Source of the DNA: Paragonimus skrjabini miyazakii
Taxonomy: Eukaryota; Platyhelminthes; Trematoda; Plagiorchiida; Troglotrematidae
Reading direction: 5' to 3'
DNA length: 64,000 nt
NCBI GenBank assembly: GCA_014338405.1
Contig: JTDE01000234.1
Span: 210,438 to 274,437 of the forward strand
Shown here: in pieces, positions 1 to 12,500 of the stretch
Position numbering within the stretch: position 1 is the stretch's first letter
Layout: each line of letters opens with the position of its first letter
The notes under the pieces: generated by a model
Database searches by the model: none
The model's input: the letters and a program-made list of their open reading frames with translations, nothing else
What the model was told of the DNA's origin: nothing
Made by a program: the position numbers and the translations under genes

Positions 1-3000
1 TCATACTGACAGAATGATTAGAGTCGGCCAGATGAATAACAATCCCGTTTGAAGCCGTTTTACTCACATCAATGTTCAATCTTACAGGGTGGTGTTCACG
101 CACTCTATCTATATGGCTAACATTGTATTCTGGACACGATCAAATAACTGAGTGTACAAAACAGCTGGTTGTAGTATTGGAAAGTTGTCTGTGGGTTCTG
201 TTGTGAACGGAAACTAACCCACAAATCCGCAGCAAGGCTACTAGGTTCGACTGACATTTTGAGCTTTCTTGCAACAACAACTCGAACAGTAGCCCAATAA
301 ATGCACATTTCGACTTCACTTAGATTGACTTAGATTTAATTTTAATGCTTGCATCGCCGTCTGTTTAAAATGCGCTGGGCAGCTTTCGGCATGAACTTTC
401 ATTATAGGAAGTCTGGCTCGACTTGCAAAGTGACAACGATGAGGCTTTTAATGGTCAACTCGTCAGGCTGGAGCCGAACATCACGTACTGGTCGTACTAC
501 CAGGCAATCACATAATAGGTTGCGTGAACGCCACCCTGTAACCTGTAACCCTGAATTCTCTGTCCAATAAATGGGTATATTTGTGTGATCATGCTGTTGG
601 GCCGTTTTCATTAGCTCACCGATCAGTCTTTTTTCTACTATTGATCACTATCTTTTACTTCATCCTGCGTACACAATTTAATTATATGCACGCACGGTAA
701 AGTGTCATTTGTCTCAACAATAAGGGACATGCGAAACATCATGTGTCTATATAAGTAAAAAAACGAGCTTAGATAAAAGCACGAGGTATGGATTAATTAA
801 TCATTAAATGTCCGACCAGTTATGAGCAGATAACCGTTCTCTGTTTGCAATAACAGTGTGATTTGTATCCTTATTTGATCGCACTTTTCACCAACATGTT
901 GGACTAGATTAAGTGAACACATCTTAAGTGCATCGATGCGTTTTGTCGTTGGGCGATTCAGGATATTGTGGTTATTGATTATCAAAGGGCACTGTGTGTA
1001 TTTATTATACATTACACTCTGTATGAATCTGATAAACAATCTTCTGGATCATACGTTGCCTACAAATGGTGAAAAGCACACGAGTCATGAAGATGAAATG
1101 TATGGTCAATACATTTTCAAAGTCAGGTTAAGTTCTGTAAAAGCTTTTAGCTCGATATCATCGTTCACATTAAAGACGACGAGATCAAAAGTACGGTCAG
1201 ATAACAATTTGAAAACTGACCGGTTGTGAAGCACTCAAAGAAAAAAGCACCCATTTGTGATGTCACTAAAATCAGCCCTATCATATAAGCAAAAAACCGA
1301 CACAAACCATTGGTTAACAAAGTACTTGGATATTTTTACTGATAAGCAATTTCGAGTTGCATGTGATTTTTGAGTTGTTTTTGTTGATTAGCTTTGACTG
1401 AGTGTGGTCGATTTAAATCTGACAGCATAAGTACAATTGCTTACTGGGATTTGACCGAATAAGCATGTTACACTTTTGGAATCCAGTACTGCTCCTCTCT
1501 AGCATGACTACAAGACAGCTTCCGTTCCATCCGGTTAATCTGGTTGAAAAGTGTTTCAACTGGTGGTCTGTTCAAGGTTCCCGGTTTTCGTTTTTGCGTC
1601 ATCTGATAAAAGTATTCCCTGTCTCTTTTGTACTTTAAATTGACTCACGTGTGTTGCCCTACCTCCGCCCTATGGTCCAGACTAAGTGACCAGTACTGAC
1701 TCATTTCGGTAGAGAGTAAAAATGAGAAAAGTTGGACTGACTTTTAAAAACTGTACCGATAACCATATTAATAAACTCTCCACTCTAGCTGGATCAGAGA
1801 GGGCTGAAAGCACCAAACAAAAGTATGGTTTTACTGTCCAGAATTGGTCTGTGTTCTGTCTCAGGCTGTTTGTCATTTCCGTGACCCCAGTAGTCTCCGG
1901 CTTTCACCGCTGAATGACACTTACCGATTTAACTGTTCTAGAGGACGTGTTAACATGAATACATCCACAACACCGCGATTCCGGTGGGATGTTTCCGTTT
2001 CTATGATATGTCCTTTGCAGCAGTAGATCTGGTTAGCTTAGGCAATAATATAACTTTAAGACGACACTAGGGAAATTAGGAGAAGAATCTGACCCAAAAT
2101 ATATCAGCTGGATAGGCGAGTTCGTTATACGGACAACTTGAAACGAAAAATCGGTAGAATTGTGTAAACGAGACGAACCGGGTTGTAACTACAAAGTAGC
2201 ATTTAAGACACGCAGTACACACCTGCGAAATTACTTGACAGAACAGTTCACGGGATTATTTGTCACTAAAGACAAGCATGAAAACCATCAACGCCAGCCA
2301 GTTGTCTGAGTTTCAGAAAATGCACCAAATATAAAAGATCACCTTGGAATTCAGGTAACTAGCAAAAACGGAGGAAGATAGGAAAACAGGGAACTAGGAA
2401 CTCAAAAAGTCAGGGGTTAAAGATAACAAGGCAGGCAATTCAGTTAAAAACCACACTCGGAGAAAACGGTTGATTGATCTAAAACACTTGTCTATGAAGG
2501 GTTTCCCCACAAATGGGTGAAATAAATAAGGCGTGGAGAAAGACCCCATTAGTGATGCGGGCATTGCAAGTACAGAAAGCCAATTGAGATTTTTCAGTTC
2601 GACAGATCTCCTCATATCACAGACCTTTCCTTTGGTTAGTTTACACTAGGTGAGGGGATCAAATCAATAATATGTCCATTCGATGGCAAGTATTTTCAAA
2701 ATACTTCGAAAATGCGACGAACTGTTCAAATAGCAACAAATCATACTCAGAAATCGTTGTAACAATGTAGCCCGTATGCTTTTTGAGCACTTGTCGTGCT
2801 GCGTATTGTTCACTTATATCACTGTCGAGGAAAAGAAGATGTATTGTAAAATGAGATGGTCACCAGCAATAAAGAGTCAACACGTTAGGTTAATTGTGAT
2901 AAGTATGTGTCATCATCTTGGTTGGAGATGTGATCACCCGAAATCGCCTTCGGAAACTCTACCTAGCATGTCAACATGCTGACCCCAATCAACTGTCTGC

Positions 3001-4212
3001 AGATAATAATTAGTTTCACCTTACCTTTGTTCAGTTCTTTTACTTTTTTTGTAAAGTGTTTGTCAGAAGCTTCCATGTCACACATGCGGTAATCAGTTGC
3101 TCAAACCACAGTTCCAGTCAACCAGGCTAATTGTGTTCGGATGTATGTATTGATGAGTGTAAACAAACGGGTTCTTAGCACGGTTTCCACATCAATCGAA
3201 AACCGTATGCAATCGTTTTTGCAATCAAGCACTCACAGTGACACATTTACTTACAAACATTTTTTCCAACGACTTGTTTTGAAAACAATTCTAAATTCAA
3301 GTTCTGATTGATTTGACCATCTATCTTGCATGAGGGAACACTATTACTAACCCCTTGAATGATATAATAATCAGAAAGCTTGAGAGCACTAATATTCAAA
3401 ACATGTTGATGCTATACAAATTAATAGGTATGAAAAATTGGTTCATTTTTTCTGTACACATTAAAGAAAGGCAAACCGAGGAACAGACTGAACAGAAAAC
3501 AGAAATAGATTTCGATAGGTGGTAATTATTTTTGCAGCCCAGAATCCAGGAACTCTTATAAGTAACCTATTGGTAAGTCTACTGATCTACTTACCTACTG
3601 ACCACCATATTGCAGCCGGGTGGAAGGTTAAAATGATTTTGCAGCTCAAAAACATCAAGCTGAATTGCTTTTTCTTTTCCCGCATCGGAAGACTTGAGCT
3701 GATGATTTATTGGATCTTGAGGTAGATGGACGCTAAGACGTTTGGAAAACAGGCTAGTCAAGCAAGCCATCAGTTTCAATGTGAACACTTGGGCAATATT
3801 GATTGAATTTGGGGCAGAAACAAGACCGTTGTAATATGAAGTTATTATCCAAAGCTAGAAAGATCTAAATAAGTGCACCAGACTCAATACCAACAAAGTC
3901 AATTAAAAACTTAGCCCCCAGTTACTCAGACACGTCGGCGTCGTGCAGTCGTCTTTGAAGTCACGCTTAAGTTCTCAGAACAAACGACAAAAGTTAGCTT
4001 TTTGTACTGATTCCGTTAACGGCTGCTGAAACAGCACGACAGTTTAACAGGGGTTGCTACATATGAAACCATTTAGATGATGAAACAAAGCAACTTCGGA
4101 AACGTAAAATTATGATGGAATTGCTGTGGGTTAAAGCTAGCCAGCCTAATTCCTGGTTATCCGAAGATAATTTGTTTTGAAATTAAGGAAGCTCAGTCGA
4201 AAACAATGAACC
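1..4212. other. Next FHL intron (partial), nothing recognised
   Basis: The donor at 4218 opens another intron running toward position 1. I looked on the minus strand for the LIM3 continuation, which should contain a Trp-His-x2-Cys motif and paired cysteines, and found none. The open frames here are short, give low-complexity or atypical translations and have no recognisable domain. No repeat of families A or B was seen. Confidence 0.6.
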
Positions 4213-4218
4213 ACTTAC

Positions 4219-4563
4219 TTTCGTACATTTGAAGCATCGTTGAGAGTATTTTTCCTCATAACAAGGAACGCAAACCACTCCATCATCTTTTGGAACAAAG
4301 CTTTTGGTACCAAGCGGCTGTTTACATTCAATACACGTGAAGCATTCTTCATGCCAAGTAGAGCCTTTGTACTCATACTTCCTTGAACCGGCTTTGAATA
4401 TTTTTTTACAGCCATCGCACCGGGGAGAGAATTTCTCATCGTAACAGTCAGGACAGAAGAGATCAGAATCTTTAGTTGTAAATGGTTTGTCTGCTAGTGG
4501 AGCTTTGCATACGCTGCAGAAGAAACACTTTTCATGCCAATGCTTGTCTTTGAACGAGAGATC
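4219..4563 (-). CDS. FHL: FHL-family LIM protein, second coding exon (LIM1 end, LIM2, start of LIM3)
   Basis: This exon is 345 bp and encodes residues 63-177, in phase 0 at both ends. It is preceded by a strong acceptor (CTTTCTTTTTCAG) and followed by a consensus GTAAGT donor (4218-4213). LIM1 is completed by H72, C75, C78, C81, C99 and C102. LIM2 is complete with C111, C114, H133, C136, C139, C142, C160 and C163. C172-x2-C175 opens LIM3. The spacings (C-x2-C-x18-H-x2-C, then x17 to the last C-x2-C) are canonical for LIM. The KHWHEKCFFC and STWHEECFTC stretches resemble vertebrate FHL2 closely. The exon ends just after the first LIM3 zinc pair, a boundary I recall from vertebrate FHL genes. 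There the region is usually split into two exons, so this looks like a fused exon. No LIM3 continuation with a Trp-His motif was found between 1 and 4200, so later exons lie outside the window. Confidence 0.93.
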
Positions 4564-5359
4564 CTGAAAAAGAAAGTATAGGTCTTAGCAGTCATTTAGT
4601 AAACAAATGAGTGAAAATGACAACGTGAATAACAACATATGGAAAAGAATTCAACAACCTGATTTACACAGACTGCTCTCACAGCGTTGTACGTGAGAAT
4701 AATTTCTAGTATTATATAATGTTACAAAAGGTATTTGCCAGATAAGACGGCATATACGATAATAAGTTTAACAAGACAGTTCAGTGGTCTCAACATTACA
4801 TAAGCTCACGATTATTATTGAAACAACACAGAAAGATTAGTTTGTTCACTATACTGAAAATTTTGTCAAATTCATGCTATTACAATCGCGCTCATTATCT
4901 TGCTGTTTTTGATGGCTTTTCTTATCGCTTTTCAGTTTGAACGAAATAGTTAGAAGATGAATACGGATATCCTTTTGAATTGGATCGTCAGTATTAAACA
5001 CTCAGTAGTGTGGCAAATTTCAATTTAACGTCCACAATACTTTAAGGGGATATAAACAAAAACAAACAAAGACATCCAGTCGTGTGATCTGACTGTCACT
5101 CACTACAACTTAGGGCCATGGCAGCATAAGATTAATAAATTGTTGTCTTTGGACACAATGCAAGTTTGAACCAGTTTATCGCGATGTCTTTAGCTAATTT
5201 TAAGAACCGTGGGTTGTGGTAGCGCACTATAATGGTGAAGGCTAAGGTCAAGTGCACGTTGTGGTCAGTTGATAGGACGTGTCGTCCGATCTACGAAACT
5301 GGAGGATTACGATGCGTTATGACTACGGTGTCCAGTTTTGGGACCTGTTTGTGAACTCA

Positions 5360-7068
5360 CTTAGTTACACTTTCCTTCATTCTTGAAATAATTAATCTGT
5401 CGGTTCTGTTTTTGTAACCTTCTCCGCAATAACGTGATAATTGGTACACAAAGTGTAATTTGGTATTAACGGGCTCGTCTCCTCTGATTGTAGAAACATG
5501 CAGTATATATGTCTGATTAAATGCTTACAGTTCGGTGGCAATGTAAACCACTTTGAGCAAAGACACAGTTCCTTGGTTTGTCTGTAGTCTGGCGATATCT
5601 TACTTGAAGGGTAGTTTATGATATGCTAACTTCTTGGGGACCTGATCATTCCTTTTTGAATCTCCATTCCCTGGGACGCTGAATACTGCTCTCTCGACAC
5701 CCGTTTCGCCCCAGAATCGTCTTGGTAGTTTCAAGTTGTTCTGTGTGTTCGGATGTACAGATGCGGCATACTCTGATGAACAGTGTTTGCACCACACCCC
5801 GCTCACATTTCTACAGGTTGAAACCAGTGAAGCGCATATTTTGACCAAACCATGTTAGTTTCTTATAAATGCTGCACTCTATTGATCCGTCGATCCTTCA
5901 TGTGATGAGTGTATTCAGGTAATTCAGACTTTCATCGGCTCGTGCTTTACATTTCGCCGTGGAATTGGACGCCGTTAAACCGTAGAACACATCGTTCTAA
6001 TAGTTCTCGAGAAAACCAAGGTGTCGTTTATATGGAGTCTATAGTATGACGGTTTTGAAATGGTATTACTCAGTTGTCCTTCCACCATGATCATGAAGAA
6101 GTTAACGAGAAGTGAGACTATTGGACTACCCATCACTATTCCGTCGATTTGACTGTACGGCGTGTTTCGGAAATCAAAACTGATACTCTCCGAAAGTTTT
6201 TAGACATTCCGTTTGGGATGAGAACAGGGATATTTTCCTCAACAATTCATTCACACAGTCAGTGGTTTCTCTTAGGGAATATTGATAGTGAGAGACTGAA
6301 CATTTGTAGGGCACCTATGTTCATTCTTGTTGTCAATTCAATCCAACTCATCCGCAAGTTCCAGCGAGTCTTTGACATTGTATCTGTCAAACTTTTGAAT
6401 GGTTGGCTTTAAAGTCTTGACCAACTATCAACTGCCAACTATCAATTTGTAGTGAGGAGGACTACACAAGACTAATATCGGTCGCACAGATATACCCTGG
6501 GTCTTAGTAAGACTGTATAGTTGAGACATTGAGCAGCCACCCGGTTTTAATTGTTTGCGTATCTTCTCATCTATCCAGCCATGTTCAAGAATTACCTCTA
6601 GCTGGTGACATATGCTTTCTTCCATCAGACAAATGCTTTCGTCTCTGCCTAAGAGTCTAAACTTTTGTCTGTCACTAAGGATTGATAACCCTTTTCCAAA
6701 CACCTCGTCTTATCCATGACTACTGCTCCGGAGCTTTTCTCTGACTTGAGGATTATAACATTTTTTGATTTGAGTTCCTGCAGAGCCCGAATGTGTCGAG
6801 CCGTTATCGAATATCTGTCGTTCACACGAGTATCCAAAAGCTCATTAGCAACATCAGTGAGTTTAGTTTTGAGCCAATGAAAATTATCAGCGATAGTCGG
6901 CGTTAATTTAAAAAGCTGATCAATAAGGTACTCAAACTGTGTTTCTGCAAATATTTGGTTAGGTCTGTGTATAAGTATCTTAAAAACGAATCCTAACGAA
7001 AGTGCTCCCAACCGTAGAGCACTGAACGATAAAGATGATACGTTCTGAGTGTACTTACCGTGGTCCAT
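5360..7068 (-). pseudogene. Penelope-like retroelement relic (RT plus GIY-YIG remnant)
   Basis: Read on the minus strand, this stretch follows the order of a Penelope-like element protein. First, at about 7068-6650, comes an N-terminal region with an ALSLGF motif, a DNFHWLKTKL stretch and a block VIILKSEKSSGAVVMDK, which corresponds to the family's KPDKGSGVVVMD. Next, at 6703-6430, comes a block with LKPGGCSMSQLYSLTKTQG and RPIL, matching the GLPKTHK/RPI reverse-transcriptase region. At about 6160-6100 is QIDGIVMGSPIVSLL, the family's QIDGVAMGSPLGPLL. At 6034-6023 the YxDD box reads HIND, so a catalytic Asp is replaced. At about 5740-5560 lies the connector with VPKKLAYHKLPFK. At about 5450-5362 the stretch VYQLSRYCGEGYKNRT plus an R-x2-ESV end resembles the GIY-YIG nuclease. 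At least two frameshifts and several stops (for example at about 6331 and 6271) show it is dead. In full elements the RT copies the mRNA at telomeres or at nicks made by GIY-YIG. Confidence 0.82.
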
Positions 7069-7084
7069 TACAACAGGCTTAGCT

Positions 7085-7432
7085 TCTGGTTAGGTCAACA
7101 TTCGTTCAAGTTGAGGAACAGCAGTAGATGTCCTGCTATCAATCACAATCTTACAAAACTTGACGGAAGTGATCCTACAGCGCAATGATAACTCATTGGC
7201 AACATATTGTGCGCGATGATATGCTTCAAGCAATTATATCAGCCCTGTTTACAATTGCTTTGAATACGAGACGGGGACATGACGGAGAGTAGTATTGTGT
7301 GGGTTCAGCCTGTGCATTCGTAGTGATTTCAGAAACAGTGTATGGATATCCGTTATCATTCATGCATATGCGAAATAATTCCGAACGTTTACACGCAAGT
7401 TTATATTTCACGCTAACCAAGCGACGTAACAC
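7085..7432 (-). pseudogene. Second Penelope-like fragment, RT-to-nuclease connector only
   Basis: On the minus strand, RRLVSVKYKLACKRSELFR followed by an NDNGYP motif matches the segment that follows the reverse transcriptase in Penelope-like proteins, where an NGYP motif is typical. After a frameshift near 7230 the stretch beginning YVANELSLRCRITSVKFCK resembles the next connector block, which in the family carries a Lys-rich K(L/I)V segment. It stops where the nuclease domain would begin, about 17 bases before the N-terminal region of the neighbouring copy. It is therefore a separate C-terminal remnant lying head-to-tail with the copy at 5360-7068. No RT portion is visible above 7432. The call rests on short motifs, so it is less certain than its neighbour. 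Confidence 0.55.
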
Positions 7433-9288
7433 TTTGGTATCTGCGACAGGAAGTCGTCTCTAGAGAAATTTAAAACGGTAATTCGAACAAAACAATTATA
7501 AGACGAAACCTGGTAGATATTGGCACTTCGTATTAACCCGTCAGTAACAAATACTCAGTTAGACGTGAAACGTCCTACTTAACGTCTACAGTACATCAGC
7601 TTGTCAACAGTGCACTTCCTTGCAATCCAGCTGTTGTCTGGCCTGTGCTCATTAAAACCCATTGATTGCTTATCCTGCTGGTTTGGTGGACTCGTAGTCA
7701 CACGGATGACTCAATGTCCTACTTGTTTGCAACCGGGCCTAATTATGAGGATAACTCATAACCATTTATGAGAGAAACAGGATAAAAATAAATACAGTCG
7801 GAAATCGTTTAATTAAAGTCAAAAAGAGATAACTAACTAAATAGAACATGAGGAACTATTCAACATGTCCCCATATCCCACAGTAAACAAGTTTTGGCAT
7901 TAAATCGGCGATTACTCCTTCTCACTGAGGTAGGATTGTCATTACGCTGTACGAATAAAGCAAATTGCTAAAGATAGGACACGTCTACATCACCAGTCTT
8001 GCATATAAGCAAACCGCCTCATGATTTGCCATTCTTAATGAAAATGTGAGCCTATTAAATGACGGAGTTATTTTATCAATACAAGGGATAAAGTCACTCG
8101 AATCCACGATTCTTGCGGTTTGCTGAAGCTGTCGCAATCAATCAAGTAAATCCGACCTCCTGTATGTTCAGAAACAGATGCTCTTAAACTTGACCCACTC
8201 CCGAGACTTAGTGACCTTTCTTAATCCACCGATTGACTACCCACTCTACCCTCTATCTGTTCGATATAAAAAAAACCGTTTCATATTATTGTAAATTTGG
8301 TACTGATGAGTCAATACGAAATGCTTGCATCTACCAGTTTTCGTTTTCTGACTGTTTTGTTCAAACTTCTGAAGGGAATGAACTGCTTTAAACCTGAATT
8401 GTCGGTTTTGATTATCAACTCGACTTCACCAGTAGAATGGGTGGGGTAAAATTGTTTTGTTTTATTTGGTGTTTCAGGTGAAGCTTTGGGGTAAATAAAA
8501 CCGAGACTGGCAAGTGAAAAACAACTCTAAATTATGGTCAGCAATAGCAAGACTGAAAATGTAATTTAGTTGTTTCGAATTAACCATAGGTTTAGATAAT
8601 TTTTGTGAGCCTCACAGCTGGGCAGAAATAAGTGATGCACATGTTTTCGACTTTTTTCCTTAGTCATCAAACATGCACACTCTTGGGCACCGACTCTAAC
8701 CTGGGTCATCAAGAATCGGGTGGTGGACTCGATCGTCAAATTTTTGAACACTCGGCTTTCATACCAACCCAATGCATCTCTCTCACCTTGCTTGGTTGTA
8801 AACAAAGGTGCGAGCTTGGTAAATAGTTGGTCAAAATGTGACTTATATAACTGCTATAAACATCCTGTAAAAAAGCGATATCTTTGTTGCATGACGATGT
8901 AAACTCCTTTAAGATATTCTGTCGCTCTGTCAACGCAGTATCACTGTCAACTAGACGGTCAGTGTGGGCTTTTAATATTGATGGTAAACGGTCCATGTAA
9001 TCTGAAACATTAACAGGTTGCATTCAGTACACAGGCTGCCTAAGGATTACTCTACAATACAAGAATTTTCCCACTATTGTTCGTCAGCTCAATCATTTAA
9101 TCTCCAATATATACATGCCTATTATACTATCTGGCTTACTGTAGGAAAACCGTGACTCATCTGTTCACCTTCCGCAATCCAACTTTTAGTTACTGATAGT
9201 AAGCATGATAGGTTCGGTACAATGCTGTTGATTTGGATCAAACGGTGACTGATCGAACAAACGGTATCTTGTAAATGAACATGTAATT
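7433..9288. other. Intronic DNA, nothing recognised
   Basis: No domain, repeat copy or RNA gene was recognised. Overlapping frames on the minus strand between 8566 and 9023 read open in two registers (one with a long stretch of mixed polar residues), but neither translation resembles a known family and both are probably chance. Confidence 0.5.
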
Positions 9289-9590
9289 GTATTACTAATG
9301 TGTAGTTTGACAGATGATGGTTTGGTGATTTTTGTGGGACCCAATTAGGAAAACTCAGGGCTTCGGCTGGATTCGGACCCACAACAGGAACAGCATGCTC
9401 AAACACTGCAAGCGTGCCACCAGCTGAAATTCAAAGCCACAATGGGGCTTGGAAATGTCATGTTTGGACTACGTCACTCACTCTTTTCACCGTCACATAA
9501 AAAACCCACCAAATGAACAGGGTTATGGAACGCCCCGGCAAGATTTCTTGAACAGTTCGACCAAGCAATTGGTGAACACTGATAACTGGG
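9289..9590 (-). repeat. tRNA-derived SINE-like repeat, family A (full-length copy)
   Basis: The reverse complement aligns along nearly its whole length with the plus-strand copy at 51511-51815. Shared blocks include the distal tail (GTATTACTAATG and GTGTAG... at 9289-9310), the GGGACCCAATTAGG block (9337-9350), the tRNA-like head with B-box remnant (GGCTGGATTCGGACCC, 9365-9380), the GTTTGGACT block near 9462 and the CCACCAAATGA block near 9507. The A box is damaged (CAGCTGAAATTC, 9421-9432). RNA polymerase III promoter boxes plus dispersed copies in both orientations make this a SINE-type element mobilised by LINE enzymes (inference). Sequence divergence indicates an old copy. Confidence 0.75.
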
Positions 9591-12500
9591 TGGTACAAAT
9601 ATTGAAGATTCATCATCCTGTTTGGGTTGATAGTCACCCGCTGCAAAGATAGAAGTGAGTTGCGAGTGGAAACCGCGCAATCTTGTTGTTCGGTTCAAGC
9701 TATCTATGCGATAATAACTGCCCCAGTCCACTTTCTGTTCAACAGAGCTGTTAGACGAAGCACATGACACCATTAATTAAGTATTTCAGGAAAATCCTAA
9801 GGACCACATAAATTTCGACTTAGATAAATATGTAGTGTTCGGTAGGTGGTTTTTTGATTAACACTAGGAAGATTATACCATTTATGTTCGTTTGTTGGCA
9901 ACGATAAATCTACTCGATTTTATCGTTTTAGAATACAGAGATATGTAGAACATAACATAGTTCATAGTCAGTATTTTCAAAACAAAATTCACATACATCA
10001 TATATGCATTTTAATCAAGAAGTTACTTGCCGAGTTATCTTTACAACTGTAGGTGTAGTATCCGCCGACATTACCCTCACCAACCTATATAATCTCTAGA
10101 CTATAACTTCGTCGCAACCTAATTGGACATGCGCAATTCATAATACCAATTTTACTGTTGTCAATATCACCTTAAAAAATGGATTGTCCTTTGAAAGCAA
10201 ATCATTTAGATATGTTTCAACAGTACTTAAGTTAATCACCAACAGCGCCTGCGTTCTAATAGATTTTTTTGACGTACGCTCAAGTTGATGATATACACTA
10301 TCATGATCTATACTGCCAGGTCTAGTTGCATTTTTCAACAGTGATTTAAATACGAATTTGATATAGCATCTCGCTTGTTGTACTGATCAAATTTATGAAA
10401 ATCGGAAGTTTGTTGCTGATAATTTCGCTGCTTTGTGGGTTTTTCAGCTCATGTGACAGAGTTGAGTAGAGAATAGAAAAAAAGAATAATCTGACTAAAT
10501 GTGTGAAAAGTGGATCTAAAAAAGGTGTATTGTGTCAGCTTTTCATGCATTACAATTAATTCGCAAATTTTGACATAGTTGTGATGATTTTCCCCACCCG
10601 AAGAGACGGATTTGTGTGAACAGTTTTTAACAGTTTTGAGCAGCTCAAATAGTACGTATCTATTTGAGCCATGTATGTCGCTGGTATTTTTAAGAATCCT
10701 GAGGAACTGTTGATGATATGATAACATTTGTCGATATGGCTTGAACAGACATCATATTTTATCATGCCTTCTACATCTGCATAATTATTTCAGACGACGT
10801 TTTTGGAATAAAGCCCTACACTCGATGGGTATTCTTGTTAGAGCTCACTGGTGGTGCACATCCCTACCCAACTGAGAGGTGAAACCCAGGTCACCTGCCT
10901 GTACTGGGAACATGGTGATCGATGCGTGATGGTCCGTGTTTCAGCCGAGGTTAGAATTCGTGATCATACATGTATGGCGTCCAGTTTCAGTCAACAAAAA
11001 TCCATGAGACACATCCATACTTAACCCCAATTAAACTTGAGTTTATAATTTCAACCTGAGTGGAAGTTTCCCATCACGCAACTATGACACTAAGTTGACA
11101 GGATGATTACCATGCACCCTTTAGTGACAGTAAAGCGATTTAGGCGCTATGCTTGATCAACAGTGACTGCAACTTCGAGGCGATAATTTGGTCAATCCCA
11201 AGGGGATGAGCCTTTGTTGAATTGCCATTAGAATGAGGTATTAAGTTTAAATCCTTCTTCAAAAAAGTAAGTGGAAAATCTGAGATAGGCGCTGAGAAAT
11301 AAATACCAGTTGAAGATCTACGGGTTCATACGAATGTGAGTTTTGTTAATCCATACGGCGTACAAATCATTGATTTATCTTATTCAAAATTAAAGCTCTA
11401 CAGATAAAAACATTACGCACTCCATTATATGTAGATGTGATATCGCTCAACCATTGTATCACATAGTTTAGGTGTTCTACTGCGAAAAATAATCTAACAC
11501 GGCCGAAACGATCAGCAAAAGATGTCTAAGCACATTATAGACATTTACTGCAAAAAGAAGCGGCGCGGATCCCTAGCATACAATCTGTCCTAGAAGATGA
11601 GCTTGCTGGCATTTTCTGTGGGTCAGTTGGTTTATTTCTTGTGACCTGGGCTTCAACTAGATCTGAATCGCATACACGGGGATATTTTCAGCGAGATGAC
11701 CATGTCTTACAAAGAATTGAAGTCAGAATTAACTAGACTTTTCGACTCAATTACAGCTGAAGTTTCAACGACACTAGCAGAACTGATTGGCCTTTGTATC
11801 AGAAGATCACCAAGTACCTATCCAAGTGATTGATGCGCAAAACGAACGAGGTGGCAACCAAATGGATAGCCGAACGAATAACCTGAGGTCATCGATTGCG
11901 AAACCCATGTAAACAACACATAATCGACCCGACCAACCCACATGCTGTGCTGCTACATGCTTCCAACCCTAAACCAGTGGCCATTAGTGAATTACTTTTG
12001 ACCAGTAAACTGCGTTTGAATGCCATTCATTCACGTCGACATCTTACCATGGCTGTGAACAGTTAGCCTACTTTTCTCACTCTCTCTACACGATTGACGT
12101 TGTCACACACATTGTTATGTTCATTTGCGATTCATTAGTGTAAACGATTTACTGGATAAAAATGGAATATCTCGTTGCAAGCATAAATTTGTTTCCCATT
12201 GGTCAGATTATTTTAATCACCGTAATTATTTCACTTCATTCATCACGTGCTTTTTGCATCAGCCACATAAGTTAGATCAACTGAAATTAAACTGATACAT
12301 ACAACTAGCAAGTAGTTATCGTGAGTATTATGACAAAACGAATGAATGTGAACCGATCAGTTTCGAAAAATCTGCGCTTTGCCTGATTTCGAATCGCCGA
12401 CAAGAACCTTACGCTTCTGTTTGGCGTGCGCCCCACAGATTGAATTACAAAGCCGCTCCCATCAAAAGTGTTTTACCTGGCTTTGGGCAAATGGTCAACT

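Noticed and set aside
1..4200. LIM3/LIM4 exons of the FHL gene
   Set aside because: No Trp-His-x2-Cys coding motif was found on the minus strand in this interval, so these exons are taken to be outside the window.
4215..4439. Minus-strand 74-residue ATG frame over the FHL exon
   Set aside because: It is an out-of-register frame. The LIM-encoding frame on the same strand has all zinc ligands and correct splice sites.
8566..9023. Overlapping minus-strand frames as a possible exon or retroelement piece
   Set aside because: Two registers are open over the same bases and neither resembles a known family or has convincing splice sites.
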